Part shown: piece after piece, positions 16,617 to 25,670 of the stretch
Numbering within the stretch: the first letter of the stretch is position 1
How the letters are laid out: every line of letters begins with the position of its first letter
NCBI RefSeq assembly: GCF_036250755.1
Contig: NZ_CP109583.1
Span: 8,674,001 to 8,738,000, forward strand
Length of the DNA stretch: 64,000 nt
Reading direction: 5' to 3'
DNA from: Streptomyces uncialis
GTDB taxonomy: Bacteria > Actinomycetota > Actinomycetes > Streptomycetales > Streptomycetaceae
Position numbers and translations under genes: made by a program
Notes under the pieces: generated by a model
What the model saw: only the letters and a program-made list of their open reading frames with translations
Told to the model about the DNA's origin: nothing
Databases searched by the model: none

Positions 16617-19376
16617 ATGGCAGTGTCAAGGGGCTCGTCCACTCCGCAGGAGCACACCCATGACTCCGGTGCCGCTCGTGACCAAGGCCCGCGCGGACGC
16701 TCGGTCCTCGGGGTGCGCAGCGTCGTCGGTCAGATGTTCGTCCTGCAACTCGTCGTCGTGGTGCTGCTGGCCGCCGGAGCCGTCGCACTGCTGCTGCTCC
16801 TCGCCCAGCGGGAGAGCGAGCAGGAGGCCGCCAGCCGCTCGCTCGCCGTCGCCCAGGGCTTCGCCAACTCCCCGGGTGTCGCTCCCGCCCTTGAGTCGTC
16901 CGATCCCACGGCCCTGCTCCAGCCCGGCGCCGAAGCCGCCCGGAAGGGCTCGGACGTGGACTTCGTGGTCGTCGTGGGACGCGACGGCCTGCGCTACACC
17001 CATCCCCTTCCGGACCGTATCGGCAAGCCCAGCTCCCGGGACATCACCCCGCTCCTCGCCGGACACACGGTCGTCGAGGAGCGGGTGGGCACGCTCGGGC
17101 CGCAGATCCGGGCCTACGTCCCCGTCAGGAACCGCGGCGGGACCGTGGTCGGTGCCGTCGGTGCGGGCGTCACCATCGCCGAGGTCAGCAGCGCCGCCGC
17201 CGACCAGTTGCCGCTGGTCATCGGCGGCGTCGTCGGTGCGGTGGCCGTCTCCACGGCCGGCGCGGCCCTGCTCAGCAGACGGCTGCTGCGCCAGACACAC
17301 GGACTCGGCCCGGCCGAGATCACCCGTCTGTACGACCACCACGACGCCGTGCTCCACGCGGTCAAGGAAGGCGTGGTCATCGTCGACCGGGAGCGAAGGC
17401 TGGTCCTGGCCAACGACGAGGCCCAGCGGCTGCTCGAACTCCCGCCGGGCTCCGAAGGCCGGAAGGTGACGGACCTCGGTCTCTCCGGCGGCGTCGCCGA
17501 ACTCCTGTCGTCGGGCCGGGCCGTCGCCGACGAGATGCACGAGGCGGGCGGACGGCTGCTGGCGGTCAACCAGCGCCCCACCTCGCGCCACGGCCCGGAC
17601 GGCAGCGTCGCCACCCTGCGCGACTCCACCGAACTGCTCGCCCTCTCCAGCAGCGCCGACGCGGCACGGCGCCGGCTGGGGGTGCTCTACGACGCCTCCG
17701 TACATGTCGGAACCACCCTGGAAGTCCCGCGCACCGCCCAGGAACTCGCCGAGACCGCCGTACCCCGGTTCGCCGACTTCGCCACCGTCGACCTGGCGGA
17801 ACCCGTCCTGCGCGGCGACGAGCTCCAGGGCACCGAACGGGTCCTGCGGCGCACCGCCGTCACGGGCGTCCGGGACGACCACCCGCTCTATCCCCGGGGG
17901 CGGCTGATCCGGCTCGTGAGCTCCACCCCCCAGGCGCAGGGGCTCTCCAGCGGCCGTGCCGTCGTCGAACCCGATCTGCGCCGGGCCGCGGGCTGGCACG
18001 CCCAGGACCCCGAGCGCGCGCGGCGCATCGTCGACTACGGCATCCATTCCCTGATCAGCGCCCCGCTCTCGGCGCGCGGGGTGGTGCTGGGCGTGGCCAG
18101 CTTCTGGCGTTCGGAGAAGCCCGAACCGTTCGAGGACGACGATCTCGCCCTCGCCGAGGAACTCACCGCACGGGCGGCGGTCTGCATCGACAACGCCCGC
18201 CGGTACACCAAGGAGCACTCCGTGGCCGTGACGTTGCAGCGCAGCCTCATGCCCCGCGGTCTGCCCGTCCAGACCGCCATGGAGGTGGCGACCCGCTATC
18301 TGCCCGCCCAGGCGGGGGTCGGAGGCGACTGGTTCGACGTCATCCCCCTGCCCGGCGCCCGGGTCGCCCTCGTCGTCGGCGATGTGGTCGGCCACGGGCT
18401 GCACGCCGCCGCCACCATGGGGCGGCTGCGGACAGCCGTGCACAACTTCTCCTCCCTCGACCTCGCCCCGGACGAGATCCTCAGCCATCTGGACGAGCTG
18501 GTGGAGCAGATGGACCAGGACCGGACCACCGACGAACAGAGCCACGACGTCACCGGCGCGACCTGCCTGTACGCCGTCTACGACCCGATCACCGGAAGCT
18601 GCTCCCTGGCCGCCGCGGGACACCCCCCACCGCTCGTGGCCCTCCCCGACGGCACGGCGTACTACCCCCGGCTCTCCCCCTCACCGCCTCTGGGAGCGGG
18701 CGGCGGGCTCCCGGTGGAGAGCACCCAGATCCAGCTGCCCGAGGGAGCCCGGCTCATCCTCTACACCGACGGCCTGGTCGAGGACCGGCGCCGCGACATC
18801 GACGCGGGGCTCGCCCTCCTGCGGACCGCCGTCACGGGCAGGGCGGGCCTCGGACCGGAGGAGACCTGCCAGGAGATCCTCGACGCCATGCTGCCCGAGG
18901 ACCCGGGCGACGACATCGCCCTGATGGTGGCCCGCACCCGCCCGCTGGACCCGGACTCGGTGGCGCAGTGGGAGGTGCCGTCCGACCCCGCGGCCGTCGC
19001 CGTGACCCGCAACGCGTGCGCGCGCCAGTTGGCGGCCTGGGGCCTCGACGACATCGCCTTCACCGCCGAACTGATCCTCAGCGAACTCATCACCAACGCC
19101 ATCCGCTACGCCACTCAGCCCATCACCGTACGGCTGATCCACGGCGCCGGTCTCATCTGCGAGGTCTCCGACGGCAGCAGCACCGCCCCGCATCTGCGCC
19201 GCGCCGCGCTGACCGACGAGGGCGGACGCGGCCTGTTCCTCGTGGCCCAGCTGGCCGACCGGTGGGGCACCCGCTACACCGCCACCGGCAAGGTGCTGTG
19301 GACGGAACAGGCGATCCACCCCACGGGAACCCCGCCGGCCGTCTTCGACGACCTGCTCGGCCTGGACGACATCTGA
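16617..19376 (+). CDS. Membrane sensor with PAS, GAF, SpoIIE phosphatase and HATPase domains
   Basis: A 919-residue multidomain protein. Order: TM helix (about 35-62), extracytoplasmic sensor like sCache (63-195), second TM (200-222), PAS-like (235-330), GAF (345-515), SpoIIE/PP2C phosphatase (540-770), RsbW-like HATPase (790-905). The phosphatase keeps the metal-binding aspartates in GGDWFDVI, VGDVVGHG, LYTDGLVE and GDDIALM. The ATPase has the N-box ELILSELITNAIRYA. It should combine sensing with dephosphorylation of an anti-anti-sigma factor and anti-sigma kinase activity, controlling an alternative sigma factor by partner switching. No RsbV/sigma gene is adjacent. Start at ATG 16617; no strong ribosome site. 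Confidence 0.9.
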   Translation: MAVSRGSSTPQEHTHDSGAARDQGPRGRSVLGVRSVVGQMFVLQLVVVVLLAAGAVALLLLLAQRESEQEAASRSLAVAQGFANSPGVAPALESSDPTALLQPGAEAARKGSDVDFVVVVGRDGLRYTHPLPDRIGKPSSRDITPLLAGHTVVEERVGTLGPQIRAYVPVRNRGGTVVGAVGAGVTIAEVSSAAADQLPLVIGGVVGAVAVSTAGAALLSRRLLRQTHGLGPAEITRLYDHHDAVLHAVKEGVVIVDRERRLVLANDEAQRLLELPPGSEGRKVTDLGLSGGVAELLSSGRAVADEMHEAGGRLLAVNQRPTSRHGPDGSVATLRDSTELLALSSSADAARRRLGVLYDASVHVGTTLEVPRTAQELAETAVPRFADFATVDLAEPVLRGDELQGTERVLRRTAVTGVRDDHPLYPRGRLIRLVSSTPQAQGLSSGRAVVEPDLRRAAGWHAQDPERARRIVDYGIHSLISAPLSARGVVLGVASFWRSEKPEPFEDDDLALAEELTARAAVCIDNARRYTKEHSVAVTLQRSLMPRGLPVQTAMEVATRYLPAQAGVGGDWFDVIPLPGARVALVVGDVVGHGLHAAATMGRLRTAVHNFSSLDLAPDEILSHLDELVEQMDQDRTTDEQSHDVTGATCLYAVYDPITGSCSLAAAGHPPPLVALPDGTAYYPRLSPSPPLGAGGGLPVESTQIQLPEGARLILYTDGLVEDRRRDIDAGLALLRTAVTGRAGLGPEETCQEILDAMLPEDPGDDIALMVARTRPLDPDSVAQWEVPSDPAAVAVTRNACARQLAAWGLDDIAFTAELILSELITNAIRYATQPITVRLIHGAGLICEVSDGSSTAPHLRRAALTDEGGRGLFLVAQLADRWGTRYTATGKVLWTEQAIHPTGTPPAVFDDLLGLDDI

Positions 19377-19576
19377 CGCGGACCCCGACCCCGGCGGCCC
19401 GATGGGACCGTCCGGGGGACGAGAACCGCGCCCGGTCCGACAGTGCCTCCGCCGCAGCCGCCGGCAACGCCGCTTCCGACACCGCCGGACCCGCCACGCC
19501 GATCCGCCCGTGGGCCGTCACCCGTCACCCGTCGACCGGAACGCCGGACCGGGGCGCCGTCACGACCACCCGCCGC

Positions 19577-20074
19577 TCAGCACTTCTCGTTCTCGTAGTA
19601 CTCGGCCTGCGCGATCCCCTCGTTCTCGCCCCGGCCGGCCGAACCGTCCGCCAGGTCGACGCCCACGGCTTCCGCCCCTGTCGCCTCGATCTCCCGGCAG
19701 ATCCGCTTCCGCTGCGCGGGCCCGATCGCCTCCCACGCGACATCCCAGACGGCCTTGTCGGTGTGCGTGGGCTCGTACGCCAGGATCTCGTCCTTGTGCT
19801 CCGTGAGTACGGCGGCCACGGCCTCCCGGTACTCGGCGGCCGTCAGGGCCTCGCACTCGGGTTCCCCGGACACGTCCCGGACGTCGTCGGCCTGGTAGGC
19901 GCGGTCGAGGAGGGCCTGACAGTCCTCGAAGTCGTGGACTGGTGAGGGCATGGGGGCCGGGCTGGTGGTTCTCAGCGGCAGGATCGTGGTCTTGTCGGGG
20001 CCGTCGTTGCCGCATGCGGCAAGCGTCGAGAGCAGTAGCGCGGCGATCGTGGCGACGGCGGTGCGGGTGTCCAT
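19577..20074 (-). CDS. Small putative lipoprotein of unknown function
   Basis: A 165-residue protein with a lipoprotein signal (hydrophobic core, lipobox LAAC, lipidated Cys21). A Thr/Pro/Ser linker and an acidic, helix-rich domain follow, containing FEDCQALLDRAY and a C-terminal Cys. I do not recognise the family. The start MDTRTAVATIAA (ATG 20072-20074) has a poly-G ribosome site; an upstream ATG would place 15 residues in front of the signal peptide. It is convergent with the SpoIIE protein, with a 200-bp gap (19377-19576) holding no clear hairpin. Confidence 0.7.
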   Translation of the reverse strand: MDTRTAVATIAALLLSTLAACGNDGPDKTTILPLRTTSPAPMPSPVHDFEDCQALLDRAYQADDVRDVSGEPECEALTAAEYREAVAAVLTEHKDEILAYEPTHTDKAVWDVAWEAIGPAQRKRICREIEATGAEAVGVDLADGSAGRGENEGIAQAEYYENEKC

Positions 20075-20336
20075 GGTCCCCCCCAGGGATTGGCGTGGGG
20101 CCATCATCGAGCGGGGCATGCCCAGGGGTGGGTGGAGTGCCCGTTTCGTGACCCGCGAAATCCCTGCTCGTCGCCGGTGCGAGGCGGGTCCGGACGACTG
20201 GTGTTACGGACGTGGCCACTGGGACGCAGCCATGTGCGGGTGACGAAGAACGGGGGAGGGTGGGGAGGGTCCGTCCCCGCGGCGAACCGGCATCACCCAT
20301 GAGCCGAAAGGGCTGCCGGAGGCGGGGACAGGGGGT

Positions 20337-20969
20337 TCAGCTTTCGCGGTGCGCCGCTGTGCCCCGGTCCGCGCGTTCGAGGATCGCCGCGATGACTTCG
20401 CTCTTCGCGTCGGCGTAGTGCTGCATGTACGTCCATGTCCGCCGTGCGAGGTCCCGCTTGGTCCGGGCGTAGAGGTCCCGTTCATCGGTATGGGTGCGCA
20501 GCCAGTCGCGGAACAGGAGCATACGGGCGATCTCGGGGCAGCCGGTGGAGAGCACATGCAGATTGGCCGACTCGGCGCCGGGGGCGGGAGCGGGCTTGCG
20601 CAGGACGCGATGCTCGTACCAGTCGGGCTCCCGGATCGCGAGCGTGTAACCGATGGCCTCCAGGGCGGGCACGTAGGCGGACTCGTCCGCCGAGTCCGGG
20701 ACGATCAGCAGGATGTCGATGACCGGTTTGGCGGGCAGCCCGGGTACCGAGGTGGAACCGGTGTGCTCGACCTGGTGGGGCAGTCCGTCCAGCCCTTCGC
20801 TCATCCGGGCGGCTTCCTCCTCGAACCCCGTGGCCCATTCGGGGGTGTACTCCTTCAGTTGGACAGCGCTGTCGAGCCGAGGAGCTGATTCGAGGTTCGC
20901 CGCTTCGATCTCCTCGTCGGTCATCGGGACACGAGGAATCTCCTGCTCGTGTCGTTCCTGATCCGTCAT
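20337..20969 (-). CDS. GrpB/UPF0157-family protein (nucleotidyltransferase fold)
   Basis: A 210-residue protein. After a 40-residue charged leader, the GrpB domain shows VQLKEYTPEW, the nucleotidyltransferase-like motif HTGSTSVPGLPAKPVIDI and the DWLRTHTDERDLYARTKRDL helix common to the family. The GS...D.D pattern suggests a nucleotidyltransferase fold, but family members have no firmly assigned reaction. It is monocistronic. The 262-bp gap downstream (20075-20336) shows nothing recognisable. Confidence 0.85.
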   Translation of the reverse strand: MTDQERHEQEIPRVPMTDEEIEAANLESAPRLDSAVQLKEYTPEWATGFEEEAARMSEGLDGLPHQVEHTGSTSVPGLPAKPVIDILLIVPDSADESAYVPALEAIGYTLAIREPDWYEHRVLRKPAPAPGAESANLHVLSTGCPEIARMLLFRDWLRTHTDERDLYARTKRDLARRTWTYMQHYADAKSEVIAAILERADRGTAAHRES

Positions 20970-21418
20970 GGCTGTTCGTCCCGTCTCGATGGTTCGGCAA
21001 CTTCACTGGATCAGAGGGTAATTGCTCCATGCGCCGCCGACGGACGCCGTCGTTCCGGCACGCGAGACGGACCGGACCGGACGGTTCGTGCCGGTGTCCG
21101 CCGCCCCCGCCCGGCAGCGCGCGGCGGTCGGCCGGGCTGCCCGCCGCCTTGCCCCGTCCGTGCGACGGCACGGGAGTGGCTGTCCGTCGCATGTCCCCGA
21201 CGGGCCACCCTTGACAGGCGGCGGGGTGGCTGGATTACTGGGCGTGGCGCACGGTGACCGAATGGTCGGTCGGGTCGTTGGCGCGGACCGTCGGTCCGAC
21301 GGGGGAGCGGCGACCCGGGGGAGACCGGGTGCCCCGGGGCCCGGCGGGAGACACCGCGGCGCGTGGTGAAAGGTACGGCGGTGACCAGGACACCGGGCAC
21401 GACGACGAAGGAGTCGCG
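20970..21418. other. 449-bp divergent intergenic region
   Basis: No gene was recognised between the GrpB-family gene (minus) and the phenylacetate-CoA ligase gene (plus). Open frames here have Arg/Pro-rich, non-native composition. Two palindromes at 21256-21298, described separately, probably serve the ligase gene. Confidence 0.55.
21256..21298 (+). promoter_or_regulatory. Two ACCG/CGGT palindromes, probable TetR-type operators
   Basis: GACCGA-ATGG-TCGGTC (21256-21271) and CGGACCG-T-CGGTCCG (21284-21298) are both perfect inverted repeats built on ACCG...CGGT half-sites. They lie 28 bp apart and about 120-160 bp upstream of the ligase start. Such half-sites are used by PaaR-like TetR repressors of phenylacetate genes; assignment here is inference. 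Confidence 0.5.
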
Positions 21419-22777
21419 ATGAGCAGCGAACCGACGGCCTCGGCGACCCCGGGCCGCCCGTCCGGCGGCAAGCGGGGCGAGGTGATTCCTCCCGGACTGC
21501 TGGACGACGCCGAGCGGCTGACCCGTCGGCAGCTGGAGGAACTCCAGCTCGACCGGCTGCGGTCCACGCTGCGCCACGCCTACGACAACGTCGAGCTGTA
21601 CCGCGCGAAGTTCGACGAGGCCGGGACAGGGCCCGGCGACTGCCGTTCCCTCGGTGACCTGTCCCGCTTCCCCTTCACCACGAAGGCCGATCTGCGGGAC
21701 ACCTATCCGTTCGGGATGTTCGCCGTCCCGATGGCCGATGTCCGGCGCGTGCACGCCTCCAGCGGCACCACCGGCCGCCCCACCGTCGTGGGATACACGG
21801 ACAACGACCTCTCCGTCTGGGCGGATGTGATGGCCCGTTCCATCCGGGCGGCCGGTGGCCGCCCCGGCCACAAGGCGCACATCTCCTACGGCTACGGCCT
21901 GTTCACCGGAGGTCTCGGCGCGCACTACGGGGCCGAGCGGGCCGGATGCACCGTGATCCCGGCCTCCGGCGGTATGACGGCACGCCAGGTGCGGATCATC
22001 CAGGACTTCCGGCCCGAGATCATCATGATCACCCCGTCCTACATGCTCACCTTGCTCGACGAGTTCGAGAAGCAGGGGATCGATCCGCGTACCAGCTCCC
22101 TGGAGGTGGGAATCTTCGGCGCGGAGCCGTGGACGGAGGAGATGCGCCGCGAGATCGAGGAACGCGCGGGCATCCACGCCGTCGACATATACGGTCTGTC
22201 CGAGGTGATCGGTCCCGGCGTCGCGCAGGAGTGCGTGGAGACCAAGGACGGACTGCATGTGTGGGAGGACCACTTCTACCCCGAGGTGGTCGACCCGCTC
22301 ACCGGCGCGGTGCTCCCCGACGGCGAGGAAGGCGAACTCGTCCTCACCTCGCTCACCAAGGAGGCGCTGCCGGTCGTCCGCTACCGCACCCGCGACCTGA
22401 CCCGGCTGCTGCCCGGCACCGCAAGGCCCGCCTTCCGCCGGATCGAGAAGATCACCGGCCGCTGCGACGACATGATCATCCTGCGCGGGGTGAACGTCTT
22501 CCCCAGCCAGATCGAGGAGATCGTGCTGCGCACCCCCGGCGTCGCACCGCACTTCCGGATCGAGCTGACCCGCCGGGACCGGATGGACCATATGACCGTC
22601 CTGGTCGAGGCGCGGCCCCAGGCCGGCCCCGGGCAGCGGGAGGCCGCCGCCCGGTCCATCGTCCAAGGGGTGAAGGACGGGGTGGGAGTCACCGTCGAGG
22701 CGCGGATCGTCCCGCCCGAGACCCTGGAGCGCTCGCTCGGGAAGCTCCGCCGGGTCAAGGACCTCCGCGGGGAGTGA
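21419..22777 (+). CDS. paaK: Phenylacetate-CoA ligase
   Basis: A 452-residue AMP-forming ligase of the PaaK family. It shows the AMP-binding P-loop ASSGTTGRPTVVGYT (residues about 115-130), the YGLSEVIGPGVAQEC motif, and a C-terminal hinge/lid with RGVNVFPSQIEE and the Lys-containing ERSLGKLRRV. It activates phenylacetate or a related aryl acid to its CoA thioester. The start ATG 21419 has GAAGGAG upstream; the frame is open further up but without a ribosome site. No paaABCDE monooxygenase genes are nearby, so it is an orphan ligase here, and the acid used may differ from phenylacetate. Confidence 0.88.
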   Translation: MSSEPTASATPGRPSGGKRGEVIPPGLLDDAERLTRRQLEELQLDRLRSTLRHAYDNVELYRAKFDEAGTGPGDCRSLGDLSRFPFTTKADLRDTYPFGMFAVPMADVRRVHASSGTTGRPTVVGYTDNDLSVWADVMARSIRAAGGRPGHKAHISYGYGLFTGGLGAHYGAERAGCTVIPASGGMTARQVRIIQDFRPEIIMITPSYMLTLLDEFEKQGIDPRTSSLEVGIFGAEPWTEEMRREIEERAGIHAVDIYGLSEVIGPGVAQECVETKDGLHVWEDHFYPEVVDPLTGAVLPDGEEGELVLTSLTKEALPVVRYRTRDLTRLLPGTARPAFRRIEKITGRCDDMIILRGVNVFPSQIEEIVLRTPGVAPHFRIELTRRDRMDHMTVLVEARPQAGPGQREAAARSIVQGVKDGVGVTVEARIVPPETLERSLGKLRRVKDLRGE

Positions 22778-22825
22778 CCGGCGCGGACGGTGTCCGGTGA
22801 GGGGCATGACCTCCGCGGGGAGTGA
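22760..22825. repeat. 18-bp direct repeat duplicating the paaK stop region
   Basis: GACCTCCGCGGGGAGTGA, which encodes the last residues and stop of the ligase (22760-22777), recurs exactly at 22808-22825. Further downstream (about 22836-22930) a degenerate GATGCCGGAC-like motif recurs several times. The rest of the gap to 23039 shows no gene. Confidence 0.85.
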
Positions 22826-23039
22826 TTACCGGCGCCCGGATGCCGGACCTGGACCGTGCGGATGCCGGACCGCCCGCATGCCGGAGCGGCTGAGCCGGAC
22901 CGCCCGGGCACCGGAACAGCGCATGCCCCGCACCTCCCGACGGCGGCGCCGCGAACGGCCCCTACCCGGAAACGACCCGGGAACGACCGGGGCGTGCCCA
23001 GCCCGACCTGTGTAATGGAGGAGCGAACGGGCTTGTGAC

Positions 23040-24233
23040 GTGGTGAGCGCGGGTGACACTGTTGCCGCCATGGCGCACTCCTTTCCCTTGCCCGAACACG
23101 GGGCGGTACTGGCGGAGGTGCGGATGGTGAGACGGGCCGGGGTCGTGGGACTGCGCTCGCTCAGCACTCCCGAGCTCTCCCGGATCGTGCACCGGCCGGG
23201 TCACTCCGGGACCGCGACGGGTCCCGCCACGGTGGAGCAGTTGCTGCGGACCGCCGTCGCGGGCATCGGCGGGGGCACCTTGCAGACCGCCGCCGAGTAC
23301 AGTCTGGGGCTCGCCGCGGGCACCCGGGACTGGCCGGCCGCCGACCGCCGGCGCCGGGCCGCGCAGGTGTACGGGGTCAGCATCGAACGGTTCCGCAAGC
23401 ACCACGAGTTGATGGTGCTGGGCCAGATCGCGGAGCGCATCCTCCTCATCGCCGCCACAGACACAGACACAGACACAGCCACCGCGTCCGTGACCGGAAC
23501 GGCCCCCGCGGACGGGCAACGCCCCGATCCCGGCGCCGTACCGGTGGCGCTCCCCGGACTCGCCGCCTCGCACCGCACGCTCCATCCGCTCGTGCACGGC
23601 CGCCGCACCACCGTGACGGTGCACACCCACTCGGTGGACCTGCTGCGGGACATCGACGTCGTGGTCTCGCCGTGCAACACCTACTTCGCGCTGCCCGCGC
23701 CCTTCAAGTCGTCGGTCGCCGCCACCCTGCGACGCGCGGGGGCACGCAAGGACCCTACGGGGGGACTCGTCGAGGACTCCGTCCACGACGAGTTGTGGGG
23801 GTGGGCCGCCCGGAACGGAATGCCGGGCCGGGCGGCCCTGCCGGGAACCGTCGCCGCCACCTCGGCCGGCGCACTGGGCGAACAGGGGATACGACGGCTG
23901 TACCACGCGGCCGTGGCCGTCCCGCGTCCCGACAGCAACGACTACGACGTCCCGCCCACGGTGGTCACCCGCTCCGTGGCCGCCGCCTTCGCCCTCCTCG
24001 CCCGGGAGGCCGACGACCACGACCCGCCGCTGCGTTCCCTCTGTCTGCCGCTCCTCGGCGCCGGTCGCGGTGGCCTCTCACCGCTGGAGAGCTTCGGTGC
24101 GCTGTGGCCCGCGGTCGAGGCGGAACTGGCGCGCGGAGCGCCGTGGCAGGTCCACTTCGTGATGCGTAGGCACGCCAACGCGGATCTTGTGGAACGACTT
24201 CTCACCGGACCGCCGGGCAGGACCCACCAGTGA
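23040..24233 (+). CDS. Macro-domain protein
   Basis: A 397-residue protein. The N-terminal half is helical and unrecognised; about residues 195-375 match a macro domain, with DIDVVVSPCNTYFALP (nucleobase/ribose loop) and LPLLGAGRGGLSP (phosphate-binding loop). Macro domains bind or hydrolyse ADP-ribose and its conjugates. In this operon, with a RES-domain NAD-cleaving protein, it may sense or recycle ADP-ribose products. Residues about 139-147 come from a 6-bp microsatellite (Thr-Asp repeats) that seems to be an unstructured linker. The start is uncertain: GTG 23040 is used, GTG 23043 or ATG 23070 are possible; a GGAGGAG lies 17 bp upstream. Confidence 0.78.
   Translation: MVSAGDTVAAMAHSFPLPEHGAVLAEVRMVRRAGVVGLRSLSTPELSRIVHRPGHSGTATGPATVEQLLRTAVAGIGGGTLQTAAEYSLGLAAGTRDWPAADRRRRAAQVYGVSIERFRKHHELMVLGQIAERILLIAATDTDTDTATASVTGTAPADGQRPDPGAVPVALPGLAASHRTLHPLVHGRRTTVTVHTHSVDLLRDIDVVVSPCNTYFALPAPFKSSVAATLRRAGARKDPTGGLVEDSVHDELWGWAARNGMPGRAALPGTVAATSAGALGEQGIRRLYHAAVAVPRPDSNDYDVPPTVVTRSVAAAFALLAREADDHDPPLRSLCLPLLGAGRGGLSPLESFGALWPAVEAELARGAPWQVHFVMRRHANADLVERLLTGPPGRTHQ
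23456..23479. repeat. 6-bp microsatellite inside macro-domain gene
   Basis: Four CACAGA-like units in frame encode alternating Thr and Asp. Changes in unit number would keep the frame and only alter linker length. Confidence 0.8.
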
Positions 24234-24282
24234 CCCGCCGATGACCTGCCGGTGACCCACCGATGAACGACCCACCAGTGGA
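24224..24282. repeat. 11-bp tandem repeat across a stop codon
   Basis: Units CCACCAGTGAC, CCGCCGATGAC, CTGCCGGTGAC, CCACCGATGAA and, after four bases, CCACCAGTGGA fill the end of the macro-domain gene and the gap to the next gene. The first unit contains the TGA stop at 24231-24233. Confidence 0.8.
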
Positions 24283-24300
24283 CAGGGAACAGGGAACGCA

Positions 24301-24981
24301 GTGAATCCGTATGCGGTACTCGCCGCCGCCGCCGAGCAGTGGGAGCGGATCGCCGGAGCACTCGGCCCGGCACCGCGGGAGCGGCTGGCCGCGCTGCTGG
24401 CGCGGGCGCGCCACGACGACCGGGGCCGGCACACCGGGCGGCAGCGGCACGAAGCCGCGCTGGCCGCCGTGGACCTGCTCGCCGAGAGGCTTCCCGAACT
24501 GTTCGGCGGCGAACAGCAGGCACGTCTCACCCTCACCGCGCCGCCGCCCGGCGCCGCCGCGGAGAGCGTCACCCACCTCGGCTTCACCGCCGAGGACCTG
24601 GCCGTCCTGCTGATCGACGGTCACCGGATGGTGGGCCCCCTGCTGGGCCCGGTACGCGAACGCCTGCTGGCCGCTCCCGCCCTGGACCTGGACACCGTGC
24701 TGCTGGGTGGCACCGACCCCTTCGTCCCGGCGCTGATCCGGCTGCGCGGCAGAGGCGGAGCCGTGCGGCTGCCGAGCCTCCAGTTCACCGCGGCACACCG
24801 GCCCCGGCCGATCGTGCTCGCCGTCAACGAGATGCTGGCCGCGGACCGTGACCCCTGGGGCGCGGCGGACTGGTGGCTCTCCGCCGACGCCCGGCTCGAC
24901 GCCCGTCCCGAGACGCTCATCGGGACCGCCGGCGAGCAGCAACTCCTGGACACCGTACGAATGTTGGCAGAGCAGGAGTAG
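24301..24981 (+). CDS. Unknown protein upstream of RES-domain gene, possible immunity/antitoxin partner
   Basis: A 226-residue soluble protein I do not recognise. The N-terminal 70 residues form amphipathic, Arg/Glu-rich helices (QRHEAALAAVDLLAERLPEL). The C-terminal part mixes strands and helices (DLDTVLLGGTDPFVPALI, IVLAVNEMLAADR). No HTH, membrane segment or signal peptide is visible. It starts at GTG 24301 with AGGGAA upstream and ends two bases before the RES gene. RES toxins are normally preceded by an Xre-type antitoxin gene; this protein occupies that place but lacks the Xre HTH, so an antitoxin or cofactor role is only a positional guess. Confidence 0.6.
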   Translation: MNPYAVLAAAAEQWERIAGALGPAPRERLAALLARARHDDRGRHTGRQRHEAALAAVDLLAERLPELFGGEQQARLTLTAPPPGAAAESVTHLGFTAEDLAVLLIDGHRMVGPLLGPVRERLLAAPALDLDTVLLGGTDPFVPALIRLRGRGGAVRLPSLQFTAAHRPRPIVLAVNEMLAADRDPWGAADWWLSADARLDARPETLIGTAGEQQLLDTVRMLAEQE

Positions 24982-24983
24982 CC

Positions 24984-25652
24984 GTGCCGAGATACCGCCC
25001 GCCCGCCGGCTTGTCCGGGGCCCCCACCGAGGTCCAGCTGGCCGCCGGTACGCGGCTGTACCGGGTGCACGCCGCACACCGGGCCCCGGAGGGCTTCAAC
25101 CCGGTCCCCGCGCACTGTCTGTACGGGGGCGGGCGCTTCGACTCCACCGCCTGCGACCGGTACGGATACCTCTACGCGGGGCTCGCGGCGGCCACCGCCG
25201 TCTGCGAGACCCTGCTGCGCGGCATACCGTTCGACCCGTCGGGCGCTCCGCGGCTCGTCCCCCGTGTCGCGGTCGCGGGCCGACGGCTCTCCACCCTGCT
25301 GCTGACCACCGATGTCACCCTGATCTCCCTGACCACGGCCCAGGACCTGGCAGCCGTCCACCAGGACAGCTGGCTCGTCCAGACGGAGGCCCACGAGTAC
25401 CCGTACACCCGCGACTGGGCCCACTGGATCCGCCACCACACCGGCCCCGGTGCCCAAGGGCTGCTCTGGTCCTCGAAGCGGGAACCCGGTGAGCGCACGG
25501 TGATCCTCTTCGAGGACCGCTGCCCGCCGGACGTGCTGAAGGCGGCGGCCGGTGACCCGGTGGACTTCGGTACACCGCACGGCGAGCAGTGGCTCAACTC
25601 CGTGCTCCAGCCCTACCATGTCCAACTCCCCCCGGCCGACGGCCGTCCCTGA
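24984..25652 (+). CDS. RES-domain protein (NAD-cleaving toxin family)
   Basis: A 222-residue RES-domain protein. It has the early Arg motif (LYRVHAAHRAPEGFNP), GGGRFDS, the helix AAATAVCETLLRG with the conserved Glu, and later SSK...TVILFED. RES proteins are ADP-ribosyltransferase-like folds; characterised ones destroy NAD+ by hydrolysis or phosphorolysis and stop growth. The GTG at 24984 is two bases after the preceding stop, with AGGAG inside that gene, so both are coupled. It is followed 18 bp later by the CHAT protease gene. Catalytic competence is plausible because Arg, Glu and Ser positions look kept, but I cannot prove it. Confidence 0.8.
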   Translation: MPRYRPPAGLSGAPTEVQLAAGTRLYRVHAAHRAPEGFNPVPAHCLYGGGRFDSTACDRYGYLYAGLAAATAVCETLLRGIPFDPSGAPRLVPRVAVAGRRLSTLLLTTDVTLISLTTAQDLAAVHQDSWLVQTEAHEYPYTRDWAHWIRHHTGPGAQGLLWSSKREPGERTVILFEDRCPPDVLKAAAGDPVDFGTPHGEQWLNSVLQPYHVQLPPADGRP

Positions 25653-25670
25653 AAGCCGGGAGGCGCCCCC

